From: Mesotaenium endlicherianum
Taxonomy: Eukaryota > Streptophyta > Zygnematophyceae > Zygnematales > Mesotaeniaceae
Assembly: GCA_009602735.1 (NCBI GenBank)
Contig: WELA01012041.1
Location: forward strand, 84,057 to 148,056
Reading direction: 5' to 3'
DNA: 64,000 bases
Shown piece after piece: positions 42,399-54,128 of this stretch. How positions within the stretch are numbered: the stretch's first letter is position 1; each line of letters begins with the position of its first letter. Below the pieces are notes generated by a model. It was not told where the DNA came from. It was given only the letters and a program-made list of their open reading frames with translations, and searched no databases. The translations under genes were made by a program, and so were the position numbers.

Positions 42399-43912
42399 GT
42401 CTTAGAGGACTACAAAAAAGTAATCTCCCCGGAATTGCCCAAGGGCTTATTCCCCAAGAGATTCGTAGACCACAAGATAGAGTTGGAGCCCGGAAGCAAG
42501 CCCATCTCTTGGCCTACGTTCAAAATGTCATTCACGGAGCTAGACGAAGTCAAGGAGCAAATTAAGGAGCTACTGGAGCATGGCTTCATTCGACCGAGCA
42601 AGTCGCCATTTGGAGCCCCGGTGCTATTTGTCAAGAAGAAAGATGGTACCTTGAGGATGTGTGTGGACTATCGCGCCCTCAACAAGATCACCATCAAGAN
42701 GCCCTCAACAAGATCAGCATCAAGAATCCATACCCGCTGCCGCGCATGGATGAGCTCATGGACCGGCTGGTTGGAGCCAAGAACTTCACGAAGATTGACT
42801 TACGAAGCGGCTACCACTAGATTCGCATCGCAAAACTCGACATAGAGAAGACGGCATTCAGGACAAGATATAGACATTTTGAGTTCATGGTCCTGCCATT
42901 TGGACTCACCAACTCGCCAGCAACTTTCGTGACTATGATGAACAACATATTTCAGCCCATGTTGGACAGATTTGTGGTGGTATTCATGAATGACATCCTT
43001 ATTTACAGGAAGACCCCTGAAGAGCATGCGAGACACTTGAAAGAAGTCCTCGTAGTATTGAAGCAAAACAAGCTATTTGCAAAGGAGTCAAAGTGCGAGT
43101 TTGCCAAACAAGAAGTGGAGTTGCTAGGTCTCCACGTGACTGCTGATGGCATGAAGATGGACCCCAAGAAGACCACGGTGGTGGAGGAATGGCCAACCCT
43201 CACGACCAAGAAAGAATTCCAATCATTCTTGGGATTTGCCAATTGGTACAGAAAATTCATCCAGAGCTTCTCGCATATAGCAGCCCTCCTAACAGATCTA
43301 CTCAAGAAGGACACGCTTTATACATGGACCGAGAAAGAGGAAGAGGCATTTCAAGAGTTAAAGCGAAGATTGACCACTTCCCCAGTGCTTACACTCCCAA
43401 GTCCAAACCCAGATTGGCCCTTCCACGTCATCACCCATGCATCTTCCTATGCAATAGGAGCAATCCTGCTTCAAGACCAAGGCAAGGGATTGCAGCCCAT
43501 CGCCTACGAGGCAAGGAAGCTAAATCCTGCCAGGCAAAATTATACAACCACGGAGTGAGAGGCATTGGCAATTACTCATGCCTTGAAGGTTTGGCGCTGC
43601 TACGTTGAAGGATGCAAGGTGCTGGGCACAACGGACCACGAGGCGTTGAAGCACCTCCAGACGCAGCCGTATCTCTCACGGAGACAAGCAAGATGGAGTG
43701 AAAATTTGCAACAATACAACATCACGATTCAATACCAGCCCGGCAAGACAAACCCGGCTGACCCCCTCTCAAGACTGCAATTAAATGCAGTAATGACATC
43801 CCTGAAGACAGATCTGGAAGCTCGATTTTCAGCCGCCTATGAAAGAGACCCTTACTACAAGAACGGAGAAGCAGCCTTGGACCCATACAAGAAGCAAGAA
43901 GGCAATTATTGA
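42399..43912 (+). pseudogene. RT-RNase H (copy 5)
   Basis: RT motifs are present but the active site is VVVFMNDILIY, with the first Asp of the xxDD pair changed to Asn, which should abolish polymerisation. A TAG replaces Gln in the GYHQI motif near 42818. An N at 42700 is flanked by a duplicated CCCTCAACAAGATCA. RNase H follows with TTDHEALKHL and QYQPGKTNPADPLS; a TGA lies at 43556-43558. Confidence 0.9.
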
Positions 43913-45404
43913 GTGAGGCAAGACACGGGCCAGAGATGTGTTCTTAATGACTTAGACCTCCGCCTCTTGCTTTTACGAGGAAGCACACGACAACCCTCTT
44001 GGAGGACACTTCGGAATCCTAAGGACCACGGTTGTCCTAGCCAGGACTTAATGCTGGCCAAGCATGTCTAAGCAAGTCAAGGAGTACTGCAGGAGCTGTG
44101 ACACATGCCAAAGAATCAAGACATCATCACAGAAGGCGGGAGGACTCCTCCAACCACTACCAATCCCCGAAAGACGATGGACGGACATCTCTATGGACCT
44201 TATGGTGGACTTGCCCGTGACACCTCGAGGCCATAATGCAATACTCACGGCGGTGGACAGACTTACCAAGATGGCTCATTTTATTCCCACGACGACTAAG
44301 GCTACAGCACCACAACTTGCAAGACTCATCTTTGACAACATCTTCCGACTCCATGGACTACCATCAAGAATTGTGTCCGATAGAGATCCAAGATTCACAA
44401 GCCATTTCTGGAAAAATCTCTTCAAGAACTTGGGTACATCGCTAGATTTGTCCACTACCTACCACCCGCAATCAGATGGGCAAACTGAGCGTATGAATCG
44501 TACTCTAAAGACCTCTCTAAAGGCCTACGTGTCTACTCTGGAGCAAGATTCGGACATNCGGACATGTACTTGACCCTCCTGGAGTTTGCCTACAACAACA
44601 CGACGCAGGCCTCTACCCAAGAGTCCCCATTCTTCCTCAACTATGGCTTCCATCCGACCACGCCACTGAGCTTCACGGCTGGCCATGATGAAGTACCTGC
44701 AGCCACAGATTTTATGGAGACATTAGAAGCAGCCCTTACAGCAGCGAAGAAAGCTCTACAACACGCGCAAGATGCTCAAGCAAGAGTGGCGAACAGATCC
44801 AGAAGAGAAATTACGTACAGAGTGGGTGACAACGTGTTACTATCATCCAAGAACATTTCCCTGAACAACAGGCCTGCCGGCAGCAAGTTCTCTCCCAAGT
44901 ATTTGGGACCCTTCAAGATTATCCAGCAAGTCAACCCTGTTGCTTTCAAGCTAGAACTTCCCCAGACTATNTTCTAGAATATGCACATCGACCCCGTGTT
45001 CCACGCTTCCCTCTTCAAGCCATATGTGCAACCCGACAACAAGTTCACAAGACGTGTGACAACCCCACCAGCCCCAACAATAGTGGATGATCATTTGGAG
45101 TACGAAGTGGAAAACATAGTGGCTATGAGAAATTTCAGGAGACANACAAGTTTTAGGAGACAGCAGCAATACTTGATTAAGTGGAAAGGATATCCAGATT
45201 CGGAGAATAGTTGGGTGGTGGCGCACTATCTTAACAAAGTTCAGAGAAAGTTGAAGCGCTTCCATGCCGCCAACCCCCATCTTGGACCAGCCCCAAGTCT
45301 CTCTACTCGAAGCCCGAATACTACAGGGAGGCAGCCTGCCACCATCAAGAAGCAGCAAGACCCCTTGGAGGCAACCTGCAAGAACAAGAAAGAGGAAAAA
45401 TTGA
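43913..45404 (+). pseudogene. Integrase with chromodomain (copy 5)
   Basis: A one-base insertion near 43980 (TACGAGGAAGC against TACGAGAAGC) shifts the start. From 44064 the core is readable (CRSCDTCQ, SDRDPRF, GQTERMNRT), followed by the chromodomain (QQYLIKWKGYPDSENSW). Frame breaks at Ns 44558, 44971 and 45145 are each next to duplicated words and are assembly joins, not mutations. Confidence 0.9.
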
Positions 45405-46168
45405 CATTAGACACTCTTCTCTTCTCGCAGTTTCTGGACATAAAACTAAAACTGCTATTGGTGATAGGTCTCTACATAATAAAGTCTGAAAATTTACCTG
45501 GCTTTAGTCCATGAGTAGCCTGTCATTTAGAGTCCACGTTTGCTCAATTTGGAGCACTGTTGAGAGAGATATGATGCTCTAAGTAGAAGGGGGCTGCTGG
45601 CATTGTGAGGGCAGAATATGCCTTCTAACATTGTGCCCTCCCCTGAGGGTGGAATGCTCTAAAACTCAAGACTTTGGTAGAACATCTTACAGCAACCGGT
45701 TTGAGACTTAGTTTGCAGAATTTGGAGAAGTATAGAAGGACTTATGATTTTCAGAAGTTTCTGCACAGATTTCGAGGAGTGCCTACTCTCTCAGCTCTCA
45801 ACAACACTCCAGAAATTAGAATGCTCTCAAATTTGGTGACCCGGTAGAATTCTCCGACGCGGTCCGTCTGGCACTCAAATGTTCAGATTTGAAGCAGTTC
45901 TGTGGACGCTATAAACGTTTGAATTTGTGGCAGATTCAGGGCCAACTTGTACAATTTTCTTTATCATCAAGGAGTAGGCTAGCCAATAAGGCAACACCAC
46001 CCACGACCTTGCCTTGTCTACCTTACATGTGTAGCACCTGACTTGGCGCCTTGGACTAATCCTCTTTACATGTATGGCATCTGACTTGAAGCTGTTGACT
46101 AGTCTGCTCCACATGTGTAAGATCTTGCTTGACACGCCGAGACGTCGCTTTTTCTGTCGGGGGGGTGA

Positions 46169-46671
46169 TGTAGTGATTTGAGTTATTATATATTAGTTTG
46201 CATATATTTTAATGCTTTCAAACATATTTGAAGTGGTATTGTGTGGATTTAAGTGTGAATAGGTACTCTAGTGACTTGGTTCATGTCCTTTGAACCTTCT
46301 AAGGCATTTTCGAAGTTAGAGGAAAGACCTAGAAGAACTCCACGTGGCAAAAGTCAAATTTGCCATTTTTAGGTCAAAAAGACACGTGTGCATTATTCTT
46401 GAAAGAGGTGGCAAGATTTGGGATTTGTTGGGTGCCAACACATGAACATGCACCTTCTTAGAAGTTACTTATGTAGCAAGTATATAAATAAGAGCTAGAA
46501 CACAGAAAGACATTTCATAATTACTCTTGTACGTTCCAAATTCCAAGACTATATGAATTTTCAAGAACTCATCTCTCTTTCAAGAAGCTACCACTTGTGT
46601 TCAAACATCCTTGTCTTGAATAGATAAAGTATTCTATTTCACTAATTACTTTATCTATCTGTTTCACTACA
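46169..46671 (+). repeat. Family A 3' LTR (copy 5)
   Basis: 503 bp, TGTAGTGATTTGAGTTATTA to TTTCACTACA, preceded by a run of seven Gs and TGA. The right flank is AGTAG. No left partner exists. Confidence 0.95.
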
Positions 46672-46689
46672 AGTAGTAGTTATTGGCGG

Positions 46690-47191
46690 CTCACCTCCAA
46701 AGGCGGCAGCTTCCTCCTGTAGGCAGCTAGCTATCTCTCAAGCTCCTTTCATGAGCTCACGTCCACTCAGGTTCTTACCTGGTACAAACAATGTTGGTGC
46801 CGCTTGCGCGCGCTCCTTCTGCCGCTTTGCTTCTACTCTATCTTTCTCTGCTCTGTCCACCTGTAGTTGCCTGACGTGCTCCACAATGTTTTTCGCTAGC
46901 ATCTCCCTTCACTTGTTTAGCAGCTTGTCTAGCTATTTTAAAATCAGGAGGCAAAGGTTGAAAGGCAACATAAAAGTCTGCTTTAAGTTGTTCAAGTGTG
47001 CGCGTATCCTGATTCCTCCGCATGCTTAACGCACGAGCTGCTATATTAGCAGCTTCCTGCAACTCACAAGCCCTCTTGAAATTTTCTTTCTCTCTGGCAA
47101 CCCTCTCTACATCCTTTTGCACAAGCGTAGCTCTTGCAATTTGTGTAGCGTGTATTATTGAACCCTCTACATGAAATGCACGAGCAAGCAT
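46690..47191 (-). pseudogene. Coiled-coil protein fragment
   Basis: The minus-strand frame from 47191 reads a long charged helix (ARATLVQKDVERVAREKENF, ELQEAANIAARALSMRRNQD, LKADFYVAFQPLPPDF). After a frameshift near 46895 it continues as VEHVRQLQVDRAEKDRVEAK and APTLFVPGKNLSGRELMKGA, then a TGA. It is cut at the copy 5 LTR. The composition recalls the coiled-coil frame at 49054-50616, but I could not align them. Function unknown. Confidence 0.45.
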
Positions 47192-48004
47192 TCTATGAGA
47201 GTAATCTACTAGCCTGTACTAAATGTGCGTAAAATGTGCGGAAAACCCACAACTGTTGAACCTATCATACGCTATGATAGGAGTCTCGCGAGGCAAGCGC
47301 ATCATGTCTCGCAATTAATCATACTGAGCCCTAGAGTTGGCTAGAAATTGCTTGCAAAACATTTGGACTTAGGCCAACTTGAGCCAAACTCGACGAGGTT
47401 CGACCCCGGGCCAACCTAGAGCCAGACCCGACGGGGTTTGAACACCCATTTCAAACTTTGCAGGGCCTGAATCATGAGGGGCGGACTTCAGCCTAGGCAG
47501 ACGCTATGTTGCGCTTAGAAGTAGACATATAAAATTAATTTGGCGCATGTCGCCTAGTCATGGTGAGTGAAGGTAAGTGTACAAACTTATGTATCAGTGT
47601 TTAAAAGCAATGTGATTGGTCGAAGGAAAGGATTCGACCCTGTGTGGGGCAGCCCCGCCACTCGACATGGGTCAAGGTTCTTCTTGGCTCTATCGACGAC
47701 GAGAGGGACTAATCCGGCTGCAGAGTTAGTAAATCAGTTACGTTAAGTGCTGACGCGGAGGCCACAACGGACATCGCGCCAGCAACGAAAGTTTGGCCAC
47801 GACACAGTTTCTAGCCAAAATACCGTAATTACTGAGATCACGCATGCAAATAAATAACTTATCATCTTTCGAGCGGCTCCGGGTGTACTAGCAAAGAGGA
47901 CACCCTCCGGCCCGAGACCAATCACATGCAAGCAGGTCGCGAGAACCCTCTTCCCCTCGGCGCTGATATAAGGGATCGGGCCAAGGGAGACGAGCTTGTC
48001 AGAG
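47192..48004. other. Intergenic, no gene seen
   Basis: No coding or structural feature supported. It ends at the 3' LTR of the minus-strand family B element. Confidence 0.5.
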
Positions 48005-48719
48005 TGAAATAAATTGACTTACCAATAGACAATTAGCAATCAATAAAAGTCTTTATATCAGCGAGTAATCTTCATGGTATGTTCTGTTAACCGATTAAAC
48101 AACAAAAGACAAATGCACTAGCGGTGGACAATACTCGCAAGTCAAATGCAAGTAAACAAGCAACAAAAATGCAATCAGTAAACTCATACATAAGCAAGGT
48201 TCGAAGACAGTGCGTATCAATGGCTTCTTGTCTTGGATTCAGATATCTCTCAGTAAGCAGTACAAGAGAGTTGGCCTCGTTTCCAAATGCCGAACTTGAG
48301 AGCAATGTCTAGCCTATGTACATGGAATGTGTTCATTGTTCAACGGCAAGAGCGATGGCACCGCCCACCCGGGAGTTAACCACGTTGGTAGGACCTCGGT
48401 GTACCAAATTCACCACCATTTTCCATCATCCCAAATCACCATCCATCCAAAGGATGTCATTTGGCCATTCATCTAGCATATCACACTTAGATGCATATCT
48501 AGGCGCTTTGCTGCTACCGAGAACGGTCGTCAGGTGGCTGTCAAGGTGTCAACAAGCTGACCTAAGTTGACTTCAGCCCGCTGCTCTCGGCTGAGGCATC
48601 AAACTGATAATTAAATAACTTCCAGCAGATTAAATGTTGACTACAGCTCAGGAGGTTGAACTTAAGTAACTATTATATATAAATGAATATTTTATTTACG
48701 AATATATTGATTCATTACA
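48005..48719 (-). repeat. Family B 3' LTR
   Basis: 715 bp on the minus strand, TGTAATGAATCAATATATTC to TTATTTCA. It is preceded on that strand by a polypurine-like tract (TTGGAGGGAT, 48720-48729). It matches the LTRs at 53413-54128, 56875-57589 and 63100-63873. Confidence 0.9.
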
Positions 48720-49053
48720 ATCCCTCCAACTTGTTGTCACCTCGACAACACTAAACTGTAGAATTATGTGGTCCAAAAACGTTCAGATTTATCCCCTATC
48801 ACCTGCCTCTTACTTCAACACTGTTGCCTAGCTGTGGAGATCACTACTGACAGGGAAGTGTCAGCTCCACCCTCAGTCCACTTCCGTTGTGGGGTGCAAA
48901 CAGAGAGACCTCCAGCAAGGCTTGACTGGAGGATGGTTTTGATGTGTGGGGGGGTTGATCCTGGGGCCCCAGGATCTGGAGACTGAGACCTGGACCTAGA
49001 TCTGGACAGCCCTCTAGGTCGGTCGGCTGGCCTTCTACAGAACCCTGTTTGTT

Positions 49054-50616
49054 TCAAAGTTGCGCCTCGAGGAGAACGAAGGATTGTAGCCTGCTCTTTA
49101 ACCAGCTGGGTGTTAATGCCCCATAAACAGGCACTCCAGTAGGATGCTGAAATACATTGGCAAGAGGCACATGTTCCTGACTGAAGGGGGTGGCCAGCTT
49201 ACTTCTGGCTACCCCGCGTGTCCCTCTTTTGGTAACCCTGTCCTCTTGGGATTTCTGAGCTTGCCTTTTTCTGTTGCCAAGAATAGTCAAAGCAGCTTCT
49301 TCCCCTGCTTGGACAGGTGGGCTGGGAGAACGAGTGCGGGGTCTTGTTGCCTCCGTAGTAGGGATCACATTCCATACACCTGTTCTTGGCGCCTTAGGAG
49401 TCCCTGCTTTTGCCTGCCGATGGGTCTTTTGAGTGCCAGCTCGTGATGCTTCTCCTCTGCCCTGTTCTTCTTCCTCATCCTCCTCATCCTCCTCCTCTGA
49501 GTGAGTAGGGGTCTCGTCCACTAAGTCATCCTGATCGCTGGTAGACAAGGAAAAACCTATTGACTGCCCTTTCTTAAGACGAGCTAAAGGTTGCTTGGCT
49601 TTCAGCCTGCTGATATCTATCCGGTCTGCATTCGTTGCCCATTTGACAAATGCATGCTTCCCCTTCGAGAAATAGTCTCTTCCTCTTCTCCTGTGCTCCT
49701 TGGTCTCAGCATTCATATTACTCAGGCATCCATTAAGCCTGGGGTCCCAAGGGGCAATGTGAGGTGGTAGGATGAGGTAGCCGTCTAGCCCATAGTAGAA
49801 GTTATCTGGGTGGGCCCGGTCACACTCCTGCATTCTGTTTGTGGCGGTCATTCACCTCCAGTCTGTGGGCTGCTGGTAGTACTGTGGCCCATGCTCAGCC
49901 TTTTTCAGCTTACAAGGAAACTAGTGGGCGGAGAACATCTGCTGCCCTCTTTCCCTGGCCAAGTACTCCGAGCTCCTCTTCTCAACTTCTAGTGTCGGGT
50001 AAAATACTACATTTTTAAAGTTATCGGGCTGCATGCTGACCATCTTGACGAGTCTCTGATTCCCCATTATGCCAGGCACTGCAATTGGCTTATCTTTTGA
50101 GTTATCTGCAAGAAGCCGTGCCTGCTCTGCTGTATTCCCCACCATTATGGCATAATCTTTGTAGAGAAGCACACCAGTGTGTCTCTCAATGTACCTATCT
50201 AGAGCTTCAGCTCCCTGTGTCTGTAGCATTGTTTTCTGTTCCATCTTGTTGATCTTTTGGGCTGCCAGTAATGCTTCCTTCGATCTATCAAAGGTTTGGC
50301 CACCCACTACAGTATATTTGTAAGTGGCCAGGCTCTTGTGCTTCTCAGCTTTAGCTTTCTTCCTTCTCTCCTCTTTTGCCGCCGCCGCTTCTTCTTGTTG
50401 CTTCTACTGTCTCTCCTCCTCAGCCTGCCTGAGATTTTCCGCCTCCTGCTCCTTCTTCCTCTATGCTTCCTCTGCTTCCTCTTGTTGTTTGCGGACCCCT
50501 TCTTGTTCCCTCCTGGTGAGGGACGTTGCCACCAACTCTTTCTGGTATTGCTCCATTGTCCTCCTGGCTTCTTCTGCCTTGCGCTTTTTGTCTTCGTTTT
50601 GTGTGATGAGAGCCAT
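49054..50616 (-). pseudogene. Extra coiled-coil ORF between integrase and 3' LTR (family B)
   Basis: One continuous minus-strand frame of about 521 codons from ATG 50616 to the stop at 49054, broken by three TAGs and one TGA. The N-terminal ~110 residues are a Glu/Lys/Gln coiled coil (RKAEEARRTMEQYQKEL, EERRKKAKAEKHKS). A central globular part follows (VVGGQTFDRSKEALLAAQKI, DYAIMVGNTAEQARLLADNS), then PDNFYYGLDGYLILPPHIAP, an acidic run (EEEDEEDEEEE) and a basic tail. No known domain is recognised. Its place, after integrase and before the polypurine tract on the same strand, is where additional or env-like genes sit in some Ty3/gypsy elements. It could instead be a captured host gene or a fragment of another element. 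Confidence 0.55.
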
Positions 50617-50740
50617 CCTGCACATGAAACCAAGGCACAAGTTGGTAGGGTTTCAATCTTTGTCACAGGAGATGCAGGGAGAGAAGTAAGCTTGTATTAT
50701 AATGGTAGGTTTGTTCGTTTTTACTGCCTAGATATGCATC

Positions 50741-50879
50741 TAAATATCTCATGAAATACGTGGTCAGATGGAAGAGTTATGATGCCTCTGGAAATACTTG
50801 GGAATTTAAGGACCATTTGACCAATGCCAAAGGAGCGTTGAAACAATTCCACCTTCGGGCGGCTCAGGCACCTCCCTAA
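50741..50879 (+). pseudogene. Orphan chromodomain fragment, opposite strand
   Basis: The plus-strand reading KYLMKYVVRWKSYDASGNTW, followed by EFKDHLTNAKGALKQFHLRA and a TAA, matches the second half of a chromodomain (YLVKWKGYxxSENTWE...L). It lies within the minus-strand family B element, so it is an inverted or inserted piece of an integrase C-terminus. It begins right after TGCCTAGATATGCATCTAA, a phrase also found in the family B LTR. Confidence 0.7.
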
Positions 50880-51241
50880 CTGTCCTTTCACTTGACATGG
50901 GAAGGTGACAGGAGGCTCTGTCTCCATTTGAGTTGGAGAAGAAATGTGCCAGTAAATGACAGTTAGTGTGCGAGCAAAGGAAAGTTATTGGCAGTAAAGT
51001 GTTAGCATAAAGACAGATGTCACAGCCACGCCCACATTCAGCTCAGTTGGAGGGTACCCACCACTCGAAAGGAGAAAGGGACCAGCACAACAACTCACTT
51101 AACTCACCCTGCACACACATTCATTTGTTTACTCTCATTGCACAGCAACCACATTGAATCCTAGTGACCATCCTGTAAGGTTGTATTATGATAGTAGGTT
51201 TGTTTCTTTTTGCCTTACAGGGTGGTTATTAGGACGCGTGG

Positions 51242-51800
51242 TTACTTTGACGCGTGCACCGCATTGTTGCTCGCAAACTGAATTTGAGGCAATAGGTCAT
51301 CCCAATTAACTTGTTGTTGGTTAATATATGCTCTCAACACCTCTTGGAGAACTCGGATTGTTCTTTCTGTCTGCCCATCAGTCTGAGAGAGGTTTGGTGT
51401 GCTGAACAGCTGTTTGACTTTCATTGATTTCATTAAAGCTCTCCGGAACTTAGAGGTAAATTTTGAGTCTCTGTCTGAGATATTAGTAGAGGGTAGCATG
51501 TTGGCATATAACACGGTTGTAGAATTGTCTCGCAATTTCGAGTGCAGTTACTTTGACAGTGGTGGGGATGAAAATGACCATTTTTGTCAGTATATCCACT
51601 ACTACCAGTATCGAGTCATGCCCATTTGCAGTTTTTGGTAGTGTTACCACCCAGTCCATGGATATTGTTTCCCAGTGTCCAACTGGGATGGGCAAGGGTT
51701 GTAAGAGACCCCCGGGTGGTGTTTGCCTAGACTTATTTTTGTGACACTGATCACAGGACTTCACATGATTTAAGACCTCCCGAGGCAACCCATCTCAATA
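51242..51800 (-). pseudogene. Integrase (family B, minus strand), C-terminus missing
   Basis: Zinc-finger Cys pair CDQCHKNK, then core residues SMDWVVTLPK, SDRDSKF and DGQTERTIRVLQ. A stop or frame change lies near 51480. The sequence ends at NNAVHASK, where integrases usually continue with ...SPF, so the C-terminal region was cut off at about 51245. Confidence 0.85.
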
Positions 51801-52173
51801 ATAATGTTTTGCCAATTTGCCAATAGTTTTGGCCTGCCCCAAATGTCCCCCTAGTTAATTGTCATGTGCTTGACTCAGTAAGAGGGACCTTACTTTTGAG
51901 TTATTAGAAATGACCATCTTCAGCCTGCCTGAAGTGGTTTCAGTCACCCAGACTCCTCCCTTTAGCATATACCCGAGTGCAATAGGGGGACACACACCAT
52001 CGGTGAGGGCTGGGCTCAAATGTTTGGTCAGAAAGGTAGGCTTTTCTAAGTTGTTCCAGGAAGGACTTTTTCACCTTCAGTGAAGTGAGTGCACGAAGGA
52101 CTTTGTCTACAGCATGCTGACTAAAGCTCCTTAATTGCAAGTCAGGTCTTTTAGAGAGTGCATCAGCGGGATC

Positions 52174-53423
52174 CTACTTCCCTGGTTTGTAGTCAATCTG
52201 GACTTGGAACTGCTCCAGCATTAGGCTCCAGCCATTCTCCCCCCTCAATAGCTTGGACTTTTTCATAATGTGAGTCAGAGCTAAATGATCTCCAATCACC
52301 TTAAAAGCTTTACCATGTAAGTACGCTGTCCACAATTTGAGCACATGAATGATAGCAAGCAGCTCTTTATCATGCACAAAATGTTAATTTTAGCAAGGTT
52401 GAATTTCATAAACTCATACAGCTTAGGGTGCCCATCCTGCCTTACCTTTTCATCCTTTGTGGTTTTGTCAGCAAGCTGCAACAAAATAGCACCCATGGAA
52501 ATGTCAAAAGCATCAGTAACCACCTGCACAAGTTTGTTGAGGTCATACACAGCTAAGACTAGAACAGAATAGAGAGCATATTTAAGGGTGTTGAAGGCAG
52601 CTTGCTGCTCTTCCCCCCACACATACCCTATGTCCTTCTTAGTAAGGTCAGTCAGTCTACGAGCCTTTGTAGAATAATTTTCAACTAATCTCTTGTAATA
52701 GTTAGCCAACCTAAGGAAGGATCTAAATTCCAAGACAAACAGGCCAGTCCCTTATGGTCTTGACTTTCTTAGGATCCACACTCATGCCTTCCTTACTCAC
52801 AACGTGGCCCAAGATTTCAATACTTTCCTTAAAGAAATCACACTTGCTCATTTTTGCATACAACTGATTCCTTTCCAGAGTGTCCATGACTGTCTTCTTA
52901 AGTACTTAGCATGCTGAGCTTCTTTTTTAGAGAAAATTAAAATGTCATCCAAGAAGACTTGCACAAACTTATCCAGGTTAGATTTGAAAATGTCATTCAT
53001 AGCACCCATGAAGGTTGCAGGAGCATTAGTCAGTCCAAATGGCATCACATTAAATTCATAGTGTCCATAAAGTGTGCGGTACGCAGTCTTGTGTTGACCT
53101 CCCTCAGCAATTCTGATTTGATGATACCCACTCTTAAGATCTATCTTACTAAACACTTTAGCACCAGAATGGGTATCAAGCAAGTCCTCAATTCTTGGTA
53201 AAGCATACTTGTCCTTCACTATAATTCTAATAAGAGCTCTGTAATCCACACACATTTGCATACTACCATCCTTTTTCTTAACAAATAGGATGGGTACGCC
53301 ATAAGGTGGTGTATTGGGGGAAATAAAACCATTCAATACCTCCAGCTCTGCAATCTGTGTTCTTAACTCTTTGCTCTCCACATAAGACAAGCCATAGGTG
53401 CGTTGCTTCGATAATGAATCCAC
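52174..53423 (-). pseudogene. RT-RNase H (family B, minus strand)
   Basis: RT from [20 protein letters not shown] through [46 protein letters not shown] and the intact active site [14 protein letters not shown]. Frame changes occur near 52900 and 52740. RNase H follows (LTDLTKKDIGYVWGEEQQAAF, VVTDAFDISMGAILLQ, HDKELLAIIHVLK). It is distinct in sequence from family A RT, which defines a second lineage. Confidence 0.9.
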
Positions 53424-54128
53424 TTACAAATGCACGACTAACAATAAATAAAGATCTTCATATCAGCGACTAATGTTTATGGTATTTTTTGTTAACTGAT
53501 TAAACGGAAAATGACAAACGCACTAGCGGTGGACAATACTCGCAAGTCAAATGCAAGTAAACAAGCATCAATAATGCAATCAATAAAGTCGTACATAAGC
53601 AAGGTTAGAAGACAGTGCGTATCAACGGCTTCTCGCCTTGGATATAGATATCTCTTAGTAAGCTGTACAAGAGAGTTGGCCTCGTTTCCAAATATTGAAC
53701 TCGAGAGCAATGTCTAGCCTATGTACATGGAATGAGTTTACTGCTCAACGGCAAGTGCAATTGCACCGCCTACCCAGGAGTTAACCACGTTGGTAGGACC
53801 TCAGATAACCAAATCCACCACCATCTCCCATCATCCCGAATCCCCATCCATCCCAAGGATGTCATCTGGCCATTCATCTAGCATATCGCACTTGGATGCA
53901 TATCTAGGCAATTCGCTGCTACCGAGTACAAAAGTCAGGTGACTGTCAAAGAATGTGTCAGCAAGCTAACGTAGGTTGACTTCAGCCTGCTGCTCTCGGC
54001 TAAGTCATTAAACTGATAATTAAATATAGTCCAACAGAGTGAATGTTGACTGTAGTTCAGCAGGCTGAATTTAACTAACTTTTATACATATATGAATATT
54101 ATATCTACTAATGTAGTGCTTCATTACA
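53413..54128 (-). repeat. Family B 5' LTR (minus-strand element)
   Basis: About 716 bp, TGTAATGAAGCACTACATTA to GTGGATTCATT. It is immediately followed by ATCGAAGC (remnant of the PBS) and then RT coding sequence. Confidence 0.88.

Larger units (their letters stand above)
41476..46671 (+). mobile_element. Family A chromovirus, copy 5, 5'-truncated
   Basis: It begins abruptly within the C-terminal part of gag (about 41478, VYGAPSTS) and runs through pol and a polypurine tract to a complete 3' LTR. There is no 5' LTR. Four single-N joins (42700, 44558, 44971, 45145) break frames artificially. Genuine damage also exists (see the parts below). Confidence 0.93.
48005..54128 (-). mobile_element. 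Family B Ty3/gypsy retrotransposon, rearranged, minus strand
   Basis: Two ~715-bp LTRs (5' copy at 53413-54128, 3' copy at 48005-48719) share TGTAATGAAT...ATTCATTTCA-type ends. Flanks are CAGAG (48000-48004) and CAGAT (54129-54133), a target duplication with one mismatch. Reading on the minus strand: LTR, RT-RNase H, integrase, an inserted segment with an opposite-strand chromodomain, a coiled-coil frame, polypurine tract, LTR. Gag and protease are missing because the PBS region is fused to the RT start. Confidence 0.85.

Noticed and set aside
50307-50666. Arg/Lys-rich protein of 119 residues
   Set aside because: It is an out-of-frame reading of the coiled-coil pseudogene at 49054-50616; the correct frame gives regular heptad-like Glu/Lys sequence.
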